Position numbers and translations under genes: made by a program
The notes under the pieces: model-generated
The model's input: the letters and a program-made list of their open reading frames with translations, nothing else
The model's database searches: none
Told to the model about the DNA's origin: nothing
Shown: in pieces, positions 1 to 13,430 of the stretch
Position numbering within the stretch: position 1 is the stretch's first letter
Layout: each line of letters begins with the position of its first letter
NCBI GenBank assembly: GCA_009731375.1
Contig: BJOX01000211.1
Location: 703,362-725,039, forward strand
From: Paulinella micropora
Taxonomy: Eukaryota > Cercozoa > Imbricatea > Euglyphida
DNA length: 21,678 nt
Direction: 5' to 3'

Positions 1-198
1 CTGTGGGTTTTATTCCGGGCTCAACAAGCGAGAAAGGGCACCCTGAGGGAACAGGATTGTGCTTCCCGTCGCTATTTCGGCATGTGACTTATAGGCGTAT
101 GGCTAGGCACACATAAGGCACCCCACCACGGGCCCAGCACACCCACACCATCCCCTAATTCTCTGTCTGTCGACAGATGGCACCCATTTCAAAAAACC

Positions 199-247
<49 letters not shown>

Positions 248-628
248 TAGAGAGATAGTTAGATGATAGTGACAGACTTTGCACACAGCCGCACAGCACA
301 GTTGGCCCCGTAGTCACCGTCCAGGCCTAATGGAGCGACTGATTGAAACAAAGGTCAGTTGTTTGTTGACAGAATTTCAGTCACTGCCAGGAGGATACGA
401 TTGATCCAGACCACCTACCATAGCCATTTATATATAAAACAAAATTTTCATGTTCATACATACATGATAGAACATATACTTACTTCGCATATTCGTTTTA
501 TCTTCGTATCTCCGAAGCTGTGTTGTATGAAGCGCAACTGGGATGCCCTTCCTGAAAGCAACTCCTCGTACGTGTGCCCGATATCGTCTCGCGGGCCAGG
601 TGTGCTGTTGTCCTAATCAACAAGGATT
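1..628. other. Non-coding region with a short GATA tract
   Basis: I see no convincing gene here. A GATA tetranucleotide tract lies at about 199-246. Around 539-556 there is a stretch containing GGATGCCCTTCCTG, which recalls a motif common in animal repeats; that is only a memory-level resemblance. The open frame at 359-616 has no codon structure or motif that would support it as a gene. Confidence 0.5.
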
Positions 629-1042
629 CACAAATATTTTTAGATTAGATTAGATTAGATTAGATTAGATTAGATTAGATTAGATTAGATTAGATTTAGG
701 ATTAGATTCAGACTTAGATTTAGGTTAGATGAGATTAGAAGAGAATATTAGATTAGATTAGATTAGATTAGATTAGATTAGATTAAGATTCAGGTTTAGA
801 TTTAGATTTAGATTTAGATTTAGATTTGGATTTAGATTAGATTAGATTAGATTAGATTAGATGAGATTAGATGAGATTGGATTGGATTGGATTAGATTAG
901 ATTAGATTAGATTAGATTAGATTAGATTAGATTAGATTAGAAATTAGATTAGATTAGATTAGATTAGATTTCAAATTTAGAATCTGGTTTAGCTTTATAT
1001 TAGATTTAGATTAGATTAGATTAGATTAAATTAGATTAGATT

Positions 1043-1080
<38 letters not shown>

Positions 1081-1085
1081 GTAGG

Positions 1086-1141
<56 letters not shown>

Positions 1142-1178
1142 GACTGATAGGTAGGTCGGTACATAGGTAGGTAGAGAC

Positions 1179-1256
<78 letters not shown>

Positions 1257-1261
1257 GGATG

Positions 1262-1326
<65 letters not shown>

Positions 1327-1807
1327 GTAGATAATCTGATTTAATGTAATCTAATCTAACCTAATCTAATCTAATTTCCGCTTCTCTGATCTCCTCTCAT
1401 CTTACCTACTCTGCTCTCCTCTATTTTCCTCTAATCATCTCTAATCACCTCAACTCTCCTCTTCTCAAATCTAATCTAATCTAATCTAATCTAATCTAAT
1501 CTCATCTAATCTCATCATCTCATCTAATCTAATTTACTCTAATCTACTCTAATCTACTCTGATCTACTCTGATCCGATCTGATCTGGTCTAAAAATCTAA
1601 TCTAATCTAAACTGGTCTAATCTAATGTAATCTGAATTGATCCAATCTAATCTAATCTAATCTAATCTAATCTAATCTAATCTAATCTAATCTAATGTAT
1701 CTTTCTGTTTATTTATCCTTTTTTTTTATTTATTTATGTATCTATCTAACTTCCTACCAAACGTGCTCGTTGCACTTGTTGCCTGTTCGCTGGAAACTCC
1801 GAAGATG

Positions 1808-1855
1808 ACAGACCATGACGCACAGCATCTGCAGACCATGACGCACAGCATCTGC
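1808..1855. repeat. 23-bp tandem duplication inside block U1
   Basis: The unit AGACCATGACGCACAGCATC plus TGC occurs twice in tandem. The inverted U1 copy near 19920-19960 has only one unit, so the two copies of the large repeat have diverged by a local duplication or contraction. Confidence 0.85.
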
Positions 1856-1940
1856 AGTCGCAGCCTATACATACACAAAAACATACAAGCAGGGTAGTTT
1901 GCAGTGACATTTATATCATGCAACCATATCTATCTTACAG

Positions 1941-1977
<37 letters not shown>

Positions 1978-2192
1978 CGTATTGGTGACTGCATTCCATC
2001 ATAGCCGTCCAGTGTTGCATAGCCCGGGCTAGGTCCCTGCGGGGGTTTAGGCCTCATACAATGTCATCATTGTAGCTTGCGCAAGCTTACGGTGCTCAAA
2101 ACACTTGGACTAACGGCTTCCTTTTCTTTCTCTTCTTCCTTATCCTCCCACTCTCCATTCCTAGATTGCCTTTTTCTTCAACGTCCTTCCTC
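1978..2192. other. Block X, present only in the left repeat copy
   Basis: In the right copy, the sequence joining U1 and U2 is only a GATA/TATC tract followed by a purine-rich stretch. In the left copy about 215 bp of unique sequence lies at that point, ending in a CT-rich stretch. It is either an insertion in this copy or a deletion in the other. I could not identify clear tRNA-type A and B boxes or terminal inverted repeats. Confidence 0.6.
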
Positions 2193-2316
2193 CTCTTCTT
2201 TTTCCAGAACACAGTCTACCCGTGATTCCCATCCCGGACACATGCACAGTACACAAATTATTGTTTGATGTGAAACTGCGTTCCTTTGCAAGGACTACAT
2301 TCCTTTGCGACATCTC

Positions 2317-2347
<31 letters not shown>

Positions 2348-2374
2348 ATATCTACCTATTATATTTATCTATGA

Positions 2375-2408
<34 letters not shown>

Positions 2409-2433
2409 CCTACCTACCTACCTACCTACCTAC

Positions 2434-2501
<68 letters not shown>

Positions 2502-2869
2502 AGCTATCTGTCTGTCTATCTATCTATCTGTCTACATGCATACATGCATACATACATATATACAGACATGCATGCATGCATGCATACATAGTACTACATA
2601 CGTACATACATACATACATACATACATACACACACAAACATACATACATACATACATACATATCTATGATTAAACAAACATTGCGAATATATGTTTGTAT
2701 GCAACCTGAAAAACCGCAACAGGCAATAGCTTAGACAATGCGCATAATTTTCATTCAGGCCCCGCTTTGCGCTAGGTTGCATGCTGTTAGATCTCTGCAC
2801 ACATACAGGAGGTGGTTTCCTTACCGCGGTAGCCATCCTCCTACAACTTCTACTCAACAAGATTCACAC

Positions 2870-3900
2870 CTATTCTGATGGATGATTCGGTGGCCTACTG
2901 CTCACAGATGCAGGACTGGCACTCAGCAGAGGAGCTGGAGATTAACTTGATGACTTCCCTGTTGCGCAACAAGGTATGGCCAAAATCTACCAACTTCTAG
3001 TCAAACTGGAACCAGCATTCTACAACCCTGTATTGACAACCCGCGCTGGAACACTGGGGGAGCAATAGAAAATCTTGGCACTCTCTTCACCTTACAGCAC
3101 CACGACAGACCTACGATGTGCCATCCGAATCATCCTCCACGATGCATCCGAATCCAGAGATTTCATGCGAATTCTCTCCCGATCTGTGGAGATAACATGG
3201 ATCGCGGACCCATCGAACCCAACTACACGATGGGATGACTTCAGACTGCTGTGGTATGCCAAACCACATGCTCCACCTGCAATTTCTACCAGACTACGCG
3301 GACGACATCTGCACCCCTCATCGACCTTACTGCTTCACTCTTTCAAGGATTCAACGATACCGCGATCGATCACCTGGACACTCCGGTCATCCGATTAGAG
3401 TCCTGCCTTAAAGTTACTTTCAGACCAGTCAGTGAACACGCCGATAACAAATGCATTTATCTCATCACATGCTTCTGCCGGATGCACTCAGACTAGGTGA
3501 ACTCGGTAAGGAAGTCTCTAGATGAGATCCAGCCATCATTCCTCACCATCATCCATCGACCACCACGCCCGCAAAGCGGTTCTACCCCTAATCATACAGC
3601 CATCATGACTATCTTCCTACTCGATGTTTCATCATTCTTCGCCGCAAGCTATGTCTCCTAATCCACCAAAGCATCAGTTCCCGCGAAGTCTTTGCTGACC
3701 CTACTGACCCGCTCGAGGACACCTACAATGGTTGCGTCCACTCAGCAGACAAAAAGACCCGAGCATACGTCGACTAGGCGGGGGTGAGAATCTCCCCCAG
3801 GTATGTCACTTCCCGACGTACAATCTTCCTCACAGACAACTTCACCCGCTTCACATATGTCGTCCGGAGGCTGTTAGTTGGGAGGGACAGGTAGCGAAAA
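2870..3900 (+). pseudogene. Decayed coding sequence, family unknown
   Basis: Protein-like stretches appear in several plus-strand frames with stops between them. One frame from the ATG at 2880 reads about 37 codons (…YCSQMQDWHSAEELEINL…) before a stop. A second frame at about 3075-3290 contains RWDDFRLLWYAK. A third, at about 3290-3496, continues with LIDLTASLFQGFND. Near 3690-3775 another piece contains VFADPTDPLEDTYNGC. Changing frames with sensible composition in each is typical of an old gene with many indels. The C-rich style resembles the peptidase pseudogene at 13810-18030, so it may be a fragment of a similar element, but I found no shared motif and cannot name the protein. Confidence 0.4.
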
Positions 3901-4094
3901 AAGGAAAGAGAGTTGAGTCATACAAGTTGTGGGGTTAATAAAGTATTAAATTTAGTATGGAACAGTAGTAAGAGGAGTTGTTTTGATATTGCGACTTTAA
4001 TAATCCTGGTATGAACGAAAAATCAAGGTTTCCGACAGCAATTTCTCTAGGTGATAAATTGCTAAAATGTTGCATTTTTTCATGTGTTCCACAG

Positions 4095-4310
4095 TTTGGG
4101 ACCTTCTGTAACTCTGTATGCAATCGGTGCGGCGATTGGTGTTGTTGCGGTTTTGTTCTCTGCTCCTCCGACAGAGGAAACAGCGTTTTTTACAGAACCC
4201 TCTTTCACAACTTTTTTGGGAGTCAATAATTTCGATAGGGTGGTAGGACGCAGGAAAGTGGCGGGAATTTCGGAAATTCTTTGCAAGTTTGAGGAAGCTA
4301 GGAAGGGAAG
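4095..4310 (+). CDS. Candidate 5' exon of the transposase-like gene
   Basis: A T-rich stretch ending in CCACAG precedes an open frame with a hydrophobic segment (TLYAIGAAIGVVAVLF) and then a polar, basic tail ending FEEARKG. The frame runs to a GT at 4311 and joins the exon at 4461 in phase (two bases left over, completed by one). The donor GTAGCAG is weak. The minus strand over the same bases is also open and has plausible composition, so the assignment is uncertain. No start codon was found upstream; the first in-frame ATG is at 4465, in the next exon. The gene may therefore begin there, with this segment being untranslated or unrelated. Confidence 0.3.
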
Positions 4311-4328
4311 GTAGCAGTTGAAGCCTCA

Positions 4329-4481
4329 TTCCTCTGCCAAGGCATCCCCTCACAATTCCTCTGAGCAAGGTGGCCAAGGAAGGCGTATTGCAAGTACTTA
4401 CCCTGCATTCTGCTGCAAATTCAGGCTGTGTCTGAGACGATATGTTTTTGTTTGTTGCAGAGGAATGCCTTGGCAGAGGAA
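4329..4481. repeat. Inverted repeat pairing an intron with the start of the 4461 exon
   Basis: The 17 bases TTCCTCTGCCAAGGCAT at 4329-4345 are the exact reverse complement of 4465-4481. The second arm begins four bases after the proposed acceptor at 4460 and includes the ATG at 4465. Similarity extends a few more bases with mismatches. Confidence 0.85.
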
Positions 4482-4863
4482 AGTCAAATTTTCCAACAAG
4501 AAGTCCAAAGCTCATGGCCACGGACCCATCTCCAAAACTTCAGAGCGGGCCACAAAGAGACATAAGAAGCATGTTCTCGAGGAGAAGAGACAGGATACAG
4601 CGGCAAGGCGAAAACAGAAGGCAGGGAAGGAGAGCGAGGGAGGAGGGGAGGAGGGAGTAGGAGTTGCGGAAGAGCCAGCGACAGAACGAATTCATATTCC
4701 TTCCACAGCTACTCTGAAGCAGGTATATATAGGGGAGGGAGGTAAACTCAAGTTACAACGCTACACAACGCGATATATCAAGGAGTACATCGTTAGCGAG
4801 GGCCCCAGAGCCAGGAAAGGAGTGACAGTAAAACACAAAGCACGCCAGCAGCGCAGGAGAAGG
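4461..4863 (+). CDS. Basic N-terminal exon of the transposase-like gene
   Basis: The exon follows TTTGTTTGTTGCAG and ends before GTGAGG, a good donor. It encodes about 134 residues starting near an ATG at 4465. It is very rich in Lys, Arg and Glu (KRHKKHVLEEKRQDTAARRK), with a Gly/Glu-rich linker and a C-terminal half containing KLKLQRYTTRYIKEYI. This would suit a nucleic-acid-binding or nuclear-targeting N-terminus, but no named domain is visible. Phase 0 at its end matches a join to the codon at 5767. Both ends of the exon have inverted partial copies in the flanking introns. The open frame continues past the donor into the TG repeat; I regard that as read-through, not coding. Confidence 0.5.
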
Positions 4864-4951
4864 GTGAGGGAAATGACCGCGGCCTACCAAGTTGTCTACT
4901 CATTTCCCTCACCCTTCTCCTGCGCTGCTGGCGTGCTTTTGTGTTTTACTG
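4826..4951. repeat. 51-bp near-perfect hairpin across a proposed splice donor
   Basis: Left arm 4826-4876 and right arm 4900-4951 are reverse complements with one extra T in the right arm, separated by 23 bases. The left arm covers the end of the 4461-4863 exon and its donor. The right arm lies inside the intron, just before the TG repeat. Such high identity implies a recent inverted duplication, or a template-switch artefact of sequencing or assembly. Confidence 0.9.
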
Positions 4952-4959
4952 TGTTGATT

Positions 4960-5105
4960 ATTGTGTGTGTGTGTCTGTGTGTGTGTGTATGTGTGTGTGT
5001 GTGTGTGTGTACATGTGTGTGTGTGTGTGTGTGTGTACATGTGTGTGTGTGTGTGTGTGTCTACATGTGTGTGTGTGTGTTTACATGTGTGTGTGTGTGT
5101 GTGTG

Positions 5106-5152
<47 letters not shown>

Positions 5153-5190
5153 ACATGTGTGTGTGTGTGTGTGTGTGTTGTGTGTGTGTG
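4960..5190. repeat. TG dinucleotide microsatellite with TACATG interruptions
   Basis: Long runs of TG are broken at semi-regular spacing by ACATG or CTACATG. It lies in the proposed intron 4864-5766. The long cysteine/valine open frames across it are artefacts of the repeat. Confidence 0.95.
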
Positions 5191-5204
5191 TTTATGTACA
5201 TAGA

Positions 5205-5550
5205 TATCATATATACATACATACAACATTACATACAATATTACATACACACATACATACATGCACACATTATTACATAAATACATACATATATACATAC
5301 ATACATACATACATACAGACATACACACATACATACATACTGTCATACATACATACATACATACATACATACGTACATACATACAATATTACACACAATA
5401 TTACATACATACACACATACATACACACATACATACATACATACATACATACTATGTATGCATATATACGTACATACATACATACATATATACATACATA
5501 CATACATACATACATACATGTACATAACATACAGACATACATACATACAT
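5205..5550. repeat. CATA tetranucleotide microsatellite
   Basis: CATACATA units with scattered ACAATATTACA insertions occur here, in the same proposed intron as the TG tract. The Tyr-Ile-His open frames on both strands are repeat artefacts. Between 5551 and 5766 there is a short unique stretch with a 32-bp near-duplicate (GATTATATATGAATGATTAT and similar) but no gene. Confidence 0.9.
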
Positions 5551-5766
5551 GATTATATATGAATGATTATGTATGTATACAGACAGATATATGAATGATT
5601 ATGTATGTATACATAGCCATGCAGCTGGCAGGATGTCATCTGAAGGAGGAGGACACGCAGGAGACGCTGCATTTCCTCCGCGGTTTGGGTGTGTTGGGTG
5701 GGGTGAGGAGGCCATCCCTTTCTCATATAAGAACTTTTAAGTCGCAAAATAATAATGTTTGCTGAG

Positions 5767-6259
5767 GTCAAGGGCTTCTCTTATGAAGCCATCAAAGCTC
5801 GAATTAAAGTCATTCAGCCCGCTGTGCGAAATGGATACTTCCTTCTTTTTAATGGTTTTTGTTTAATAAAATTTCTTTCTTTTTTTAAGGTTGTGCGAGA
5901 GAAGAAGAAGTTGACAGAGGTAGTGAATGCACGTTTCGGGCTCCGTATATCAGAAGATGACAGGTCAGACTTTGCCGACCCCGAGGCAGTCCTCCGGTAC
6001 TATGAGCAAGGCTATCTCATCGGTCCATGGCAGCCTGCTCAGCTACCGAAGCTCAACATCGCCATAAGCGGTGACGGTCGTAAGACTGGCAGCAATCTCA
6101 ACCCCGTTCTTTGGACTTTGAAGATCTTCGCAACCACCGGAACTGGAGACAGTGTAACTCTTTTACCGCAAGCGCCTGCTCCTACTTCGCAGGATGCACT
6201 TTTTCCCATTCTGATTGCTGAGTGCTCCGAGAACTTTGACAGTTTGCAGGACACATCAG
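5767..6259 (+). CDS. Transposase-like core, first part (SGDG motif)
   Basis: The open frame runs from about 5743. An ATG at 5755 could start a shorter product, but an acceptor ending at 5766 would join the upstream basic exon in phase 0. A 66-bp segment at 5824-5889 begins GTGCGA and ends in a T-rich tract plus AAG. It is a multiple of three with no stop, so splicing or retention both keep the frame. Motifs include DFADPEAVLRYYEQGY, then LNIAISGDGRKTG, where the Asp (6073-6075) is the likely first catalytic acid, and FPILIAECSENFDSLQDTS. The next intron starts with GT at 6260 and is T-rich, ending GATGCAG at 6313. Confidence 0.55.
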
Positions 6260-6313
6260 GTTTTTTTTCTTTTGCTCACGTTATGTATCATAAACTAATA
6301 AACTTTGATGCAG

Positions 6314-6939
6314 CATCCCTGCTGGCTTACCTGCGAGGAATTCAAGATAGGTAAGACCGGCCAATGGTTGTCACCTGTCTCTGGTCGTGCATTTGAAGTT
6401 GAGTTTTACGCGATTGGGGACATGAAGTGGTTGCTGATTGTAAGAGGACAGAAAGCTTCCTCAGCTAAACACTTTTGCTATTTGTGCCACTGCAGTGACG
6501 ATGACATTGCCAACTTTGATTTGTTTTGGTCGGTGGATCGCAAGTCAACTGATGGCTTGGGTGCACCCGGTAAAAAGCATGATGGGTGTCTGTTCGATTT
6601 CATTCCTATGGAAAATTTTATCGGGGATGTGCTTCACATGCATATCAGTATCACCGGTCGCTTTGCGGATTGTTGGTTGGTGAAGTGAGGGACGGAAGAC
6701 CAGAACAGGGTTGGCCAACGAGCTTGACAGCTGAGTCGAAGCAAGAGACCCGACTCACTATGCTTACTCAGCGCATGCGTAATAAAAGCGCTGGCACAAA
6801 CGTATCTGTTCGGCAAGGCAAAGCTGTCCCGGGTTTCAAAATGTTCAAGAACAGAGAAAGCAACGACGAGTGGAAATGGCATGGCTTGAGTCGTGGCCCC
6901 GGTCTCAAAGTATTTCTGAAAGAAGTAGAGAAGGGCCCG
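6314..6939 (+). CDS. Transposase-like core, second part (GDMKW, CxxC, D.LH)
   Basis: Splicing from 6259 to 6314 leads to a stop at 6352. The conserved reading is one frame over: CEEFKIGKTGQWL, VEFYAIGDMKWLL, KHFCYLCHC, then IPMENFIGDVLHMH. An alternative acceptor at 6350 would enter that frame directly (…DTS-GKTGQW). A second frame change near 6680 moves to EVRDGRPEQGW…, which carries FKMFKNRESNDEWKWHGL, fitting the F-K-x-W…W-x-x-L pattern I associate with the same family. The segment may end at a GT at 6902 or 6940. Asp 6626-6628 with His 6635 is the best candidate for the second catalytic acid. Confidence 0.5.
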
Positions 6940-8728
6940 GTTTGTACAATATTTTTACCTAAAGCCACTCCTTCATAAACGTTGTTTAAATCTTTTTTAA
7001 TTCATGCATAATAATTTTTTCACGTGACATTATATAATAGTTTTTACTTTCTCACTTTCATGCACACATATGTAAATTCAACATAAGGGAAAGTTCCTTA
7101 GTGAGGGGTTTGACTTTTTTGAATTGATTATTTGCGCATAGGATTCCTCATATATTTCTTGAAATATTTCACTATGGTGAGCATATCCTTATTTTTAATA
7201 GTTTTTGAGAAATCTGTAATTGAAGTTGTGTAAAAAAGCACCATTACGTGTGGAAAAAAATTAGGAAAAAGACAGGTCGGGCCGTCATTTTTTTGCTGAT
7301 TCAATGTGGTAAAAAAATGGTTTGCAACCACGATTATGATTAAAGAATCTGTCTTTGGTTGTTATTTTATTAGATTTTGAACTATGAAACGTTGTACAAT
7401 ACGTCTTAACAAATAATTTAATCGAATTTCGGAAAATTTTCAATATCTCTGAGAAACACAGTGTCGGCTGGAAAACAGTCCCTCAAGGGCAAATAAAAAA
7501 GCAAACAAAAATTTATTATGAAAGGAATTACTGCTCCTATAGCTCATAAACGAGTTGGGGGGGGTCAAATACACTATAGCTTGAATTCTGGGGGAAGGGG
7601 AGCTAAAAAATACATGAAACCTAGAAGAAAACTGGTCAAAACTTTTTTGACATTCCGACATCTTGGACTTACCTGCCTCCAGGAATGAAGCAGACACATC
7701 CCTTTTTCAATATTTTTGTATCTATCGTAAGTATATGTCAGGGAGACATGATTACACTAAAAAAACTGGAGGAGAAAGGTCCAGGAAAAAATGTACAGGC
7801 ATGTGTAGGTCAGACACGTGAAGTTGTGAAAACCCACTTTTTGGTTTGTAGCTTCTAGGCAAAATGAACAAAAATCCTTTGGTGGAGCTTTAGTTTATGG
7901 TTGTGAAAGACGATTCCAATACTTAAAATTCTTAAAACTGATGAATACTAAAATGTATATGTCCCCAAAACCATAAAAATGCTGGTTTTGTGATTTTGAG
8001 TTTTTGCCTTCCACAGACATTTACAAATAACACAAAGTTGGAGAAATACGTTTAATGATAATACAAAACGATTCACCTATTCATCTGTGCAAGAAATAAT
8101 ACTTAAGCTACAAAATATAGATTTTCATGTTTCGACAAGGAAAAAATAGCTGATTTTCTACTAGCTAGTTTGTAGCCTACAAGTAAAAGTATCAAAAGAT
8201 ATTTTATACAAGTGATGAAAAACACTCAAAGTTACTATGTATATACTTAGATAGCTATGATATGTCTTGTGCTAAGAGATATCTGATGCACTCAGGGAAC
8301 CCTCCCCTCTGTGCTTTTTTCCTAGGTTGGCCGGGCCAGGACGCACCGTGGAAGCCGGGGAATTTCATTGCATTTTTTACTGAAAAACATGGTCAGAACG
8401 TCTTGCCGGGTGGTACGCAGAACTAAGTAATTACAACAGATAAAATCATGTGGTTTTCACTAAATAAAAGCTTAACAAGTGTAGGGTTGCGCACCATACT
8501 TTCCTGATCAAAAAAATTAAAAAATCACATTTTAGTATTACATTATAAAATAGTCAAAAATATTACCGTTACGTATATTTCAAATTCAAATTTAATTTTT
8601 GAGTTGAATATGGCAAGCCAATCATCTGATTTAGATCTCTACAACAAAAAAAAAATTGCTAAAAAATAATCAGAACTAGTTAAGTTCCGTGTGCAACCGC
8701 ACTAAATCCATCCAATTTACATATGCAG
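6940..8728 (+). other. AT-rich intron or insertion inside the transposase-like gene
   Basis: About 1.8 kb of AT-rich sequence with poly-A and poly-T runs, no long open frame and no microsatellite. The flanking coding segments belong to one protein, so most of this is intron or inserted DNA. One short GC-richer island (8326-8412) is listed separately as a possible exon. The sequence ends in a pyrimidine/AT stretch and ATATGCAG at 8728, a reasonable acceptor. Confidence 0.5.
8326..8412 (+). CDS. Possible small internal exon
   Basis: TGCTTTTTTCCTAG precedes an open stretch reading WPGQDAPWKPGNFIAFFTEK and ending HGQNVLPGG. It is followed by GTACGC. Its phase (two bases, 28 codons, one base) fits a donor at 6902 upstream and the exon starting at 8729 downstream. 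Three compatible phases and protein-like composition inside an otherwise AT-rich intron support it, but the upstream donor is weak and there is no homology evidence. Confidence 0.35.
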
Positions 8729-9486
8729 GCACTTTGAACTTCACTGATTTGCTAGCTCCGGGGAGATGGGAGCTTTTGCGAAGCTTCGTGCGTAACTGGT
8801 ACCGGCAATTGTCGTGCAGATGCAGATGAATGGCAGAGGCAAACTCGCAAGCTATTTTCTGATCTCATTTCTTCTGACCCAGAGGTTACACCTCCTCACA
8901 AGCTTGTGCAGAACTGCACTTGGATTGTTCCGGATGGAGGCCAGTCCAATTCACTTGTCAAGGTTAAAGATGCTGTGGATGGAGAGGAACACCAGGTCTA
9001 TGCCAAGTGGGACGACGGCTCCTCAAGTTTGTTCGGAAGTCAGAGGTAGCACCTATTCCTACCTACAATTCATCCTTCATCACTCCGTACATTCATCATA
9101 CCTGCAATCACACTGCTGATATTTTGAAGCGGTGCGGAAATATGTGGTGCTTTTCGCAAGAGTCATTGGAGTTAATGAACCACTTGCACGGGCTGTTGTA
9201 CTTCAAACGCAACTCCAGACGCTCCACGTGGAAGCTGGAGCTACTGCAAAGTCATTACCGCACTCGTCACCTCATCGACCTGGGGTACTCGATCGAGGAG
9301 CAAAAGTTTCAATGCGAGGTGTGCCACAGGAAGTTCATGAAATCATTTTATTTTCTGCAACATGTCGACACCTGCACTGTTGAGAAAGTTCGACTAGACG
9401 ACGTCCTTCTATTTAACGTAGAACGCCCTGAGGATGGTACCGAGGTGGATTTCAATTCCGACGCAGATGACGAAGAAGAAGAATGA
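8729..9486 (+). CDS. Transposase-like C-terminal region with TPY-H and zinc-finger motifs
   Basis: After ATATGCAG the frame reads LNFTDLLAPGRWELLRSF and then shifts by one base near 8815 to DADEWQRQTRKLFSDLISS. A second shift near 9005 reaches the long frame 9007-9486. That frame contains SSFITPYIHHTCNHT (9073-9117), a TPY-H motif, then FSQESLELMN, which matches the C-terminal pattern of the uncharacterised family recalled above. Next is a cluster CEVC…H…C with Cys codons at 9313 and 9322, His at 9361 and Cys at 9373 (C-x2-C-x12-H-x3-C), a C2HC finger spacing. The protein ends in an acidic tail (DADDEEEE). The 9007-9486 frame is the longest clean piece of the gene. Confidence 0.6.
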
Positions 9487-9538
9487 GTTTGGAAAAAACT
9501 GAACAACCTACCTACCCCGCAAGAACCAACGTTGTCTG

Positions 9539-9544
9539 AATAAA
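9539..9544 (+). terminator. Polyadenylation signal AATAAA
   Basis: A canonical AATAAA lies 53 bases after the stop codon of the transposase-like gene and is followed by AT-rich sequence. Confidence 0.6.
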
Positions 9545-9705
9545 TTCCTTATTAATTACATATTGGAATAATTAATATTAATAATATTACTTTGCAATTT
9601 ATTCTAAATCATTTGTGATCGGCAAATCTTAATCATATTAATATATTTAATACTAAAACTTAATGTTAATACTTTAATATTAATAACGCTTCATACTTTT
9701 GCTTT

Positions 9706-9751
9706 CAAAAAAAAAAGAAGAAAAAAAAGAAGAAAAAAAAGAAGAAAAAAA
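9706..9751. repeat. 12-bp tandem GAAGAAAAAAAA repeat between convergent genes
   Basis: Three to four units of GAAG plus an A-run occur here. On the minus strand this is a T-rich stretch directly after the stop codon of the minus-strand gene. The rest of 9545-9705 is AT-rich with many TTAATATTAA-like palindromes and no gene. Confidence 0.9.
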
Positions 9752-9759
9752 ACCTATGG

Positions 9760-13430
<3,671 letters not shown>

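Larger units (their letters stand above)
629..2804 (+). repeat. Left copy of a 2-kb complex repeat
   Basis: Order of blocks: A, a TTAGA/TTAGAT tract (643-1040); B, a GATA tract with an irregular core (1045-1335); C, a TCTAA tract with interspersed pyrimidine-rich sequence (1336-1697); U1, unique sequence (about 1735-1945); a short TATC tract; X, about 215 bp found only in this copy (about 1978-2192); U2, unique sequence (about 2196-2318); D, TATC then CATA tracts (2316-2665); U3, unique sequence (2666-2804). A, D and U3 recur in the same orientation at 19341-21343, while B, C, U1 and U2 recur there inverted. Tracts A and C are inverted repeats of each other. The boundaries are those of the shared sequence: ACAAATATT at the left and CACACATACA at the right. 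Confidence 0.85.
4095..9486 (+). pseudogene. Transposase-like multi-exon gene, frame-broken
   Basis: The pieces listed separately below form one protein in order: a basic N-terminal region, a core with acidic and zinc-binding motifs, and a C-terminal region with a TPY-H motif and a zinc-finger-like cluster. Core motifs are SGDG (Asp codon 6073-6075), GDMKW (Asp 6419-6421), CYLC (Cys codons 6476 and 6485) and IPMENFIGDVLHMH (Asp 6626-6628). This arrangement recalls RNase H-fold DDE transposases of RAG1/Transib type and a group of uncharacterised metazoan and fungal proteins that I know only from memory; the final catalytic Glu was not assigned. At least three frame changes (near 6340, 6680 and 8815) are not explained by clear introns, and another is likely near 9005. 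It is therefore a decayed element gene or one carrying assembly indels. An AATAAA follows the stop. It converges on the minus-strand gene. Confidence 0.6.

Noticed and set aside
643-1040. TTAGAT tract as telomeric repeat
   Set aside because: The unit is mainly TTAGA with TTTAGA variants, not a standard telomeric unit. It is internal, interrupted and present in both senses.
2286-2673. Open frames rich in Tyr-Leu-Ser-Ile
   Set aside because: These are translations of the TATC tract; the same type recurs at 20433-21054.
629-2804. Calling the flanking repeats LTRs of a retrotransposon
   Set aside because: No convincing TG...CA termini, primer-binding site, polypurine tract, reverse transcriptase or target-site duplication was found.
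3997-4521. Minus-strand open frame of 174 residues
   Set aside because: No domain or splice context is visible, and it opposes the better-supported plus exon at 4461. The shorter minus frame 4080-4286 remains a weak alternative to the 4095-4310 exon.
4909-5552. Long Cys/Val, Thr/His and Tyr-Ile-His open frames on both strands
   Set aside because: They are translations of TG and CATA microsatellites, which lack stops in most frames.
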